Shown here piece by piece: positions 8,284 to 9,167 of a stretch of 9,167 bases of DNA. The notes below the pieces were generated by a model, which worked only from the letters and a program-made list of their open reading frames with translations, made no database searches and was not told where the DNA came from. How positions within the stretch are numbered: position 1 is the stretch's first letter; the number at the start of each line of letters is the position of its first letter. Made by a program: the position numbers and the translations under genes. Origin of the DNA: Deltaproteobacteria bacterium (GTDB taxonomy: Bacteria; Myxococcota; Myxococcia; Myxococcales; Myxococcaceae); the NCBI GenBank assembly GCA_016875515.1, contig VGRA01000068.1:1-9167 (forward strand). The letters are read 5' to 3'.

Positions 8284-9167
8284 ACGGTGAGCGCGCGCAG
8301 CAGCTGTCCCCCGCGCGGCGCCCGCACCCGGAGCAGCAGCACCTGGCCGCTCTTGCCCCCGCGCAGCGCGTTCCACAGGTCCGCCCGGTTGCGCACGGGC
8401 TTCCGGTCCACCTCCACCACCACCATGCCGGGTTGCAGCTGGGCGCGCTCGGCGGGGGAGCCCGGCACCACCTCCGTGATCAGCGCACCCTGAGGCGGCA
8501 GCCCGTTCGCCTGGGCGAAGCGCGGGTCCACGTCCGCAATGCCCAGCCCGCTCTTCGCCCCCCGCTGCTTCTCCTCGTCCCCGCCGTTGCCCCCGCCGCG
8601 CGCGGCCACCCCCTCCAGGTCCGGCCGCGTCCCCAACTGCACCTTCACCTGCACCGGCTGCGGCGCGCCGCCCCGGAAGACGGACAGCGTGGCGGTGGAG
8701 CCCGGCTTCTTGAGCGCCACGGTGCGGGAGAGCTGGCCGCCGCTGGACACCTTCACCCCGTCCACCGCGGTGACCACGTCGTCCTGCTGCAGTCCCCCCT
8801 TCGCCGCGGGGGAGCCCTCGTTCACCTCCGTCACCACCGCGCCGTCGGACACCGGCAGCTTCATGGCCTGCGCCAGGTCCACCGTGAGGTCCTGGATGCC
8901 AATGCCCAGCCATGCCCGCGTGATGCTGCCCTCCTTCTCCAGCTGCGGCAGCAGGGCCTTCACCAGGTTGGAGGGCACGGCGAAGCCAATGCCCGAGCCA
9001 GACGCCACGATGGCGGTGTTGATGCCCACCACCTCGCCGCTCAGGTTGAACAGCGGCCCGCCGGAGTTGCCCGGGTTGATGGCCGCGTCCGTCTGCAGGA
9101 ACTCGTCGTACGGCCCGGCGTGGATGTCCCGCGCACGGGCGGAGATGATCCCCACGCTCACGGAGGA
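8277..9167 (-). CDS. HtrA/DegP-type serine protease, two PDZ domains, 5' end cut by window edge
   Basis: Envelope protease/chaperone of the Do (HtrA/DegP/DegQ) family that degrades misfolded periplasmic proteins. The visible 296 residues contain the end of the trypsin-like domain, with the nucleophile Ser (codon 9065-9063) in [16 protein letters not shown] and [12 protein letters not shown] first PDZ follows (starts [13 protein letters not shown], includes [19 protein letters not shown]). A Gly/Glu/Lys-rich linker ([13 protein letters not shown]) leads to a second PDZ ([30 protein letters not shown]) that reaches the stop. The catalytic His and Asp, the signal peptide and the true start lie beyond the right edge. 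The frame is open to base 9167, so the GTG at 9161 is internal. Two PDZ domains argue for DegP/DegQ rather than the single-PDZ DegS/HtrA2 type; I do not choose between degP and degQ. It is transcribed toward the cyclase gene, 4 bp away. Confidence 0.93.
   Translation of the reverse strand, partial: SSVSVGIISARARDIHAGPYDEFLQTDAAINPGNSGGPLFNLSGEVVGINTAIVASGSGIGFAVPSNLVKALLPQLEKEGSITRAWLGIGIQDLTVDLAQAMKLPVSDGAVVTEVNEGSPAAKGGLQQDDVVTAVDGVKVSSGGQLSRTVALKKPGSTATLSVFRGGAPQPVQVKVQLGTRPDLEGVAARGGGNGGDEEKQRGAKSGLGIADVDPRFAQANGLPPQGALITEVVPGSPAERAQLQPGMVVVEVDRKPVRNRADLWNALRGGKSGQVLLLRVRAPRGGQLLRALTVP

Noticed and set aside
9159..9161. GTG at 9161 as the start of the protease
   Set aside because: The frame is open to the window edge, and the catalytic His and Asp of the protease domain would lie upstream, so the gene is cut, not short.

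Overview
The window is very GC-rich, with G or C in almost every third codon position. It carries tightly packed chromosomal genes with short spacers and no gene-free stretch over about 150 bp. Protein features (a WYWP-type LysM protein, a lipoprotein with a coiled coil and TPRs, a HAMP-GAF-GGDEF cyclase, an Ala/Lys-rich TopA extension) fit a myxobacterium, most likely of the Myxococcus/Corallococcus/Archangium group. That placement is inference from sequence style, not a database match.

From about 6629 down to 1, five genes read leftward on the minus strand: pgeF (peptidoglycan editing), a CpoB/YbgF-like lipoprotein with TPRs, a secreted LysM protein, dprA (DNA processing in transformation) and topA (topoisomerase I, cut by the left edge). 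pgeF, the lipoprotein gene and the LysM gene are separated by 13 bp each and look like one envelope/peptidoglycan operon. A 144-bp spacer with a weak candidate promoter precedes dprA. dprA and topA are 15 bp apart, and the topA ribosome-binding site overlaps the dprA stop; this gene order is common in bacteria.

The single plus-strand gene (6689-8272) encodes a two-TM HAMP-GAF-GGDEF diguanylate cyclase. It is divergent from pgeF across about 60 bp that hold a consensus TTGACA box. Its 3' end converges on an HtrA/DegP-type protease with two PDZ domains, cut by the right edge, which reads leftward. Only 4 bp separate the two stop codons, and a 10-bp-stem hairpin spans both of them.

I see no mobile element, CRISPR array, tRNA, rRNA or defence cassette. 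The window is largely core housekeeping and envelope genes. The points most worth a second look are the histone-like N-terminal extension of TopA, the unknown C-terminal region of the LysM protein, the peptidoglycan-themed operon, and the compact hairpin at the convergent gene ends.
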